A stretch of DNA of 5,326 nt from Peptococcaceae bacterium (GTDB lineage Bacteria; Bacillota; Peptococcia; Peptococcales; Peptococcaceae): positions 1 through 5,326 of the forward strand of contig JAFOFM010000116.1 in the NCBI GenBank assembly GCA_017387265.1, written 5' to 3'. Positions 4,623-5,326 of the stretch are shown piece by piece; within the stretch, counting starts at the first letter, position 1; each line of letters starts with the position of its first letter. Position numbers and translations under genes: made by a program. Under the pieces are notes generated by a model. That model ran no database searches. It was not told the origin of the DNA and saw nothing but the letters and a program-made list of their open reading frames with translations.

Positions 4623-5326
4623 TTATTCAGCGTTAGCCTCTCCCAGAATTACATCTGCTACTACTTTTTCACCGTTGCGATTTGCAAGAATCCGCAGTTT
4701 GTCACCGACTTTGCTTTCATCAATAATATCGCTTAAATCATCGAAATTCTGAATCAGCGTATCATTTACTTTATAAATGATATCACCCGCCTGCAATCCG
4801 GCACGCTCTGCAGGACCATGTACCGCAACCTCGGCAATCTGAATCCCCATCGGAATTTCATAACGCTCTGCAGTCTCTGCATCCACCTGATACTGACTGT
4901 TAATTGACACACCCAGATATGGACGGCTTACATGCCCTTTACTGATGATTTCCTCAACAATTGGACGCACTTCATTGATACTCAGCGCAAATCCCATGCC
5001 TTCTGCATTCGAGGCTACCAGTTTTGCACTGTTGATACCAACTACTTTCCCTTTACTGTTTACTAACGCACCTCCACTATTCCCGCTATTAATTGTAGCA
5101 TTGGTCTGAATCAGTGTCGCACTGTCAATATAATCTGTCAGCTGACGGTTCAAACCGCTTACAATCCCGTCAGTTACGGTGTTTTCATACCCAAGCGGAT
5201 TCCCAATCGCTACTACAAGTTCCCCAATCTGCAGCGCCGAAGAATCTCCTAATTCGGCTTCCGGCAGATCTTCTGCCTCCACTTTTAAAACTGCCAGATC
5301 ACTGGATGCATCCGACCCGATAATGC
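4623..5326 (-). CDS. htrA: HtrA/DegP-family serine protease with PDZ domain, 5' end missing
   Basis: The last 233 residues of a trypsin-like serine protease of the HtrA/DegP/DegQ family, which degrades or refolds damaged proteins outside the cytoplasmic membrane. Fragment residues 1-14 read IIGSDASSDLAVLK and carry the catalytic aspartate (D9). GDSSALQIGELVVAIGNPLG follows, then TLIQTNATINSGNSGGALV with the nucleophile S83; the 74-residue Asp-Ser gap agrees with DegP. Family motif GMGFAL is at 109-114. A single PDZ domain runs from about 134 (RPYLGVSI) to the end, including GLQAGDIIYKVND. The catalytic histidine and any signal peptide or membrane anchor lie beyond the right edge. The frame is open to 5326; the in-frame GTG at 5280-5282 is an internal valine, not a start. 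One variation: the usual QTDA before the serine is QTNA here. Ends at its own terminator. The choice among htrA, degP and degQ is not resolvable. Confidence 0.93.
   Translation of the reverse strand, partial: IIGSDASSDLAVLKVEAEDLPEAELGDSSALQIGELVVAIGNPLGYENTVTDGIVSGLNRQLTDYIDSATLIQTNATINSGNSGGALVNSKGKVVGINSAKLVASNAEGMGFALSINEVRPIVEEIISKGHVSRPYLGVSINSQYQVDAETAERYEIPMGIQIAEVAVHGPAERAGLQAGDIIYKVNDTLIQNFDDLSDIIDESKVGDKLRILANRNGEKVVADVILGEANAE

Noticed and set aside
5280..5282. GTG as a translation start for the protease
   Set aside because: The frame continues upstream through the conserved catalytic aspartate motif SSDLAVLK to the window edge, so this codon is internal.

Overview
The window looks like chromosomal DNA from a low-to-moderate-GC member of the Bacillota. 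Signs are AT-rich intergenic DNA, AGGAGG-type ribosome binding sites, TATAAT -10 boxes and U-tract terminators. A secreted copper-amine-oxidase-N-terminal-domain protein beside a one-ACT threonine ammonia-lyase, an AI-2E-type permease and an HtrA protease would fit a Negativicutes-like anaerobe. That placement is an inference from gene content and style; nothing in the window is diagnostic of a genus.

Layout, left to right. Position 24 (minus) is the first codon of a gene that runs off the left edge; its Shine-Dalgarno contains the stop codon of the gene before it. Positions 38-523 (minus) encode a YaiI/YqxD (DUF188) protein with its own promoter. A strong minus-strand terminator at 622-655 separates it from 700-1620 (minus), a secreted protein with two repeated beta-rich modules and a C-terminal copper-amine-oxidase-like domain. 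A 308-base divergent intergenic region (1621-1928) carries an extended -10 promoter for ilvA and two small palindromes that look like operators. ilvA (1929-3146, plus) is an intact threonine ammonia-lyase with a PLP domain and one C-terminal ACT domain. Between ilvA and the convergent AI-2E-family permease (3324-4454, minus) lies a 72-base inverted repeat that probably terminates both genes. Upstream of the permease, the htrA terminator and the permease promoter are packed into the same bases. The right edge cuts into an HtrA/DegP-type serine protease with a PDZ domain (4623-5326, minus, 5' end missing).

The genes are mostly single transcription units, each with its own promoter or terminator. 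The only tight coupling is the DUF188 gene with the truncated gene after it. There is no evident shared pathway: ilvA makes 2-oxobutanoate for isoleucine synthesis or threonine catabolism, HtrA and the stalk-like protein act outside the cytoplasmic membrane, and the permease lies in it. I found no mobile element, CRISPR array, tRNA, rRNA or recognisable riboswitch. The region is mainly ordinary housekeeping DNA. The points most worth a second look are the palindrome and its recurring TTGTCACA word, the duplicated module in the secreted protein, and the long inverted repeat at the convergent junction.
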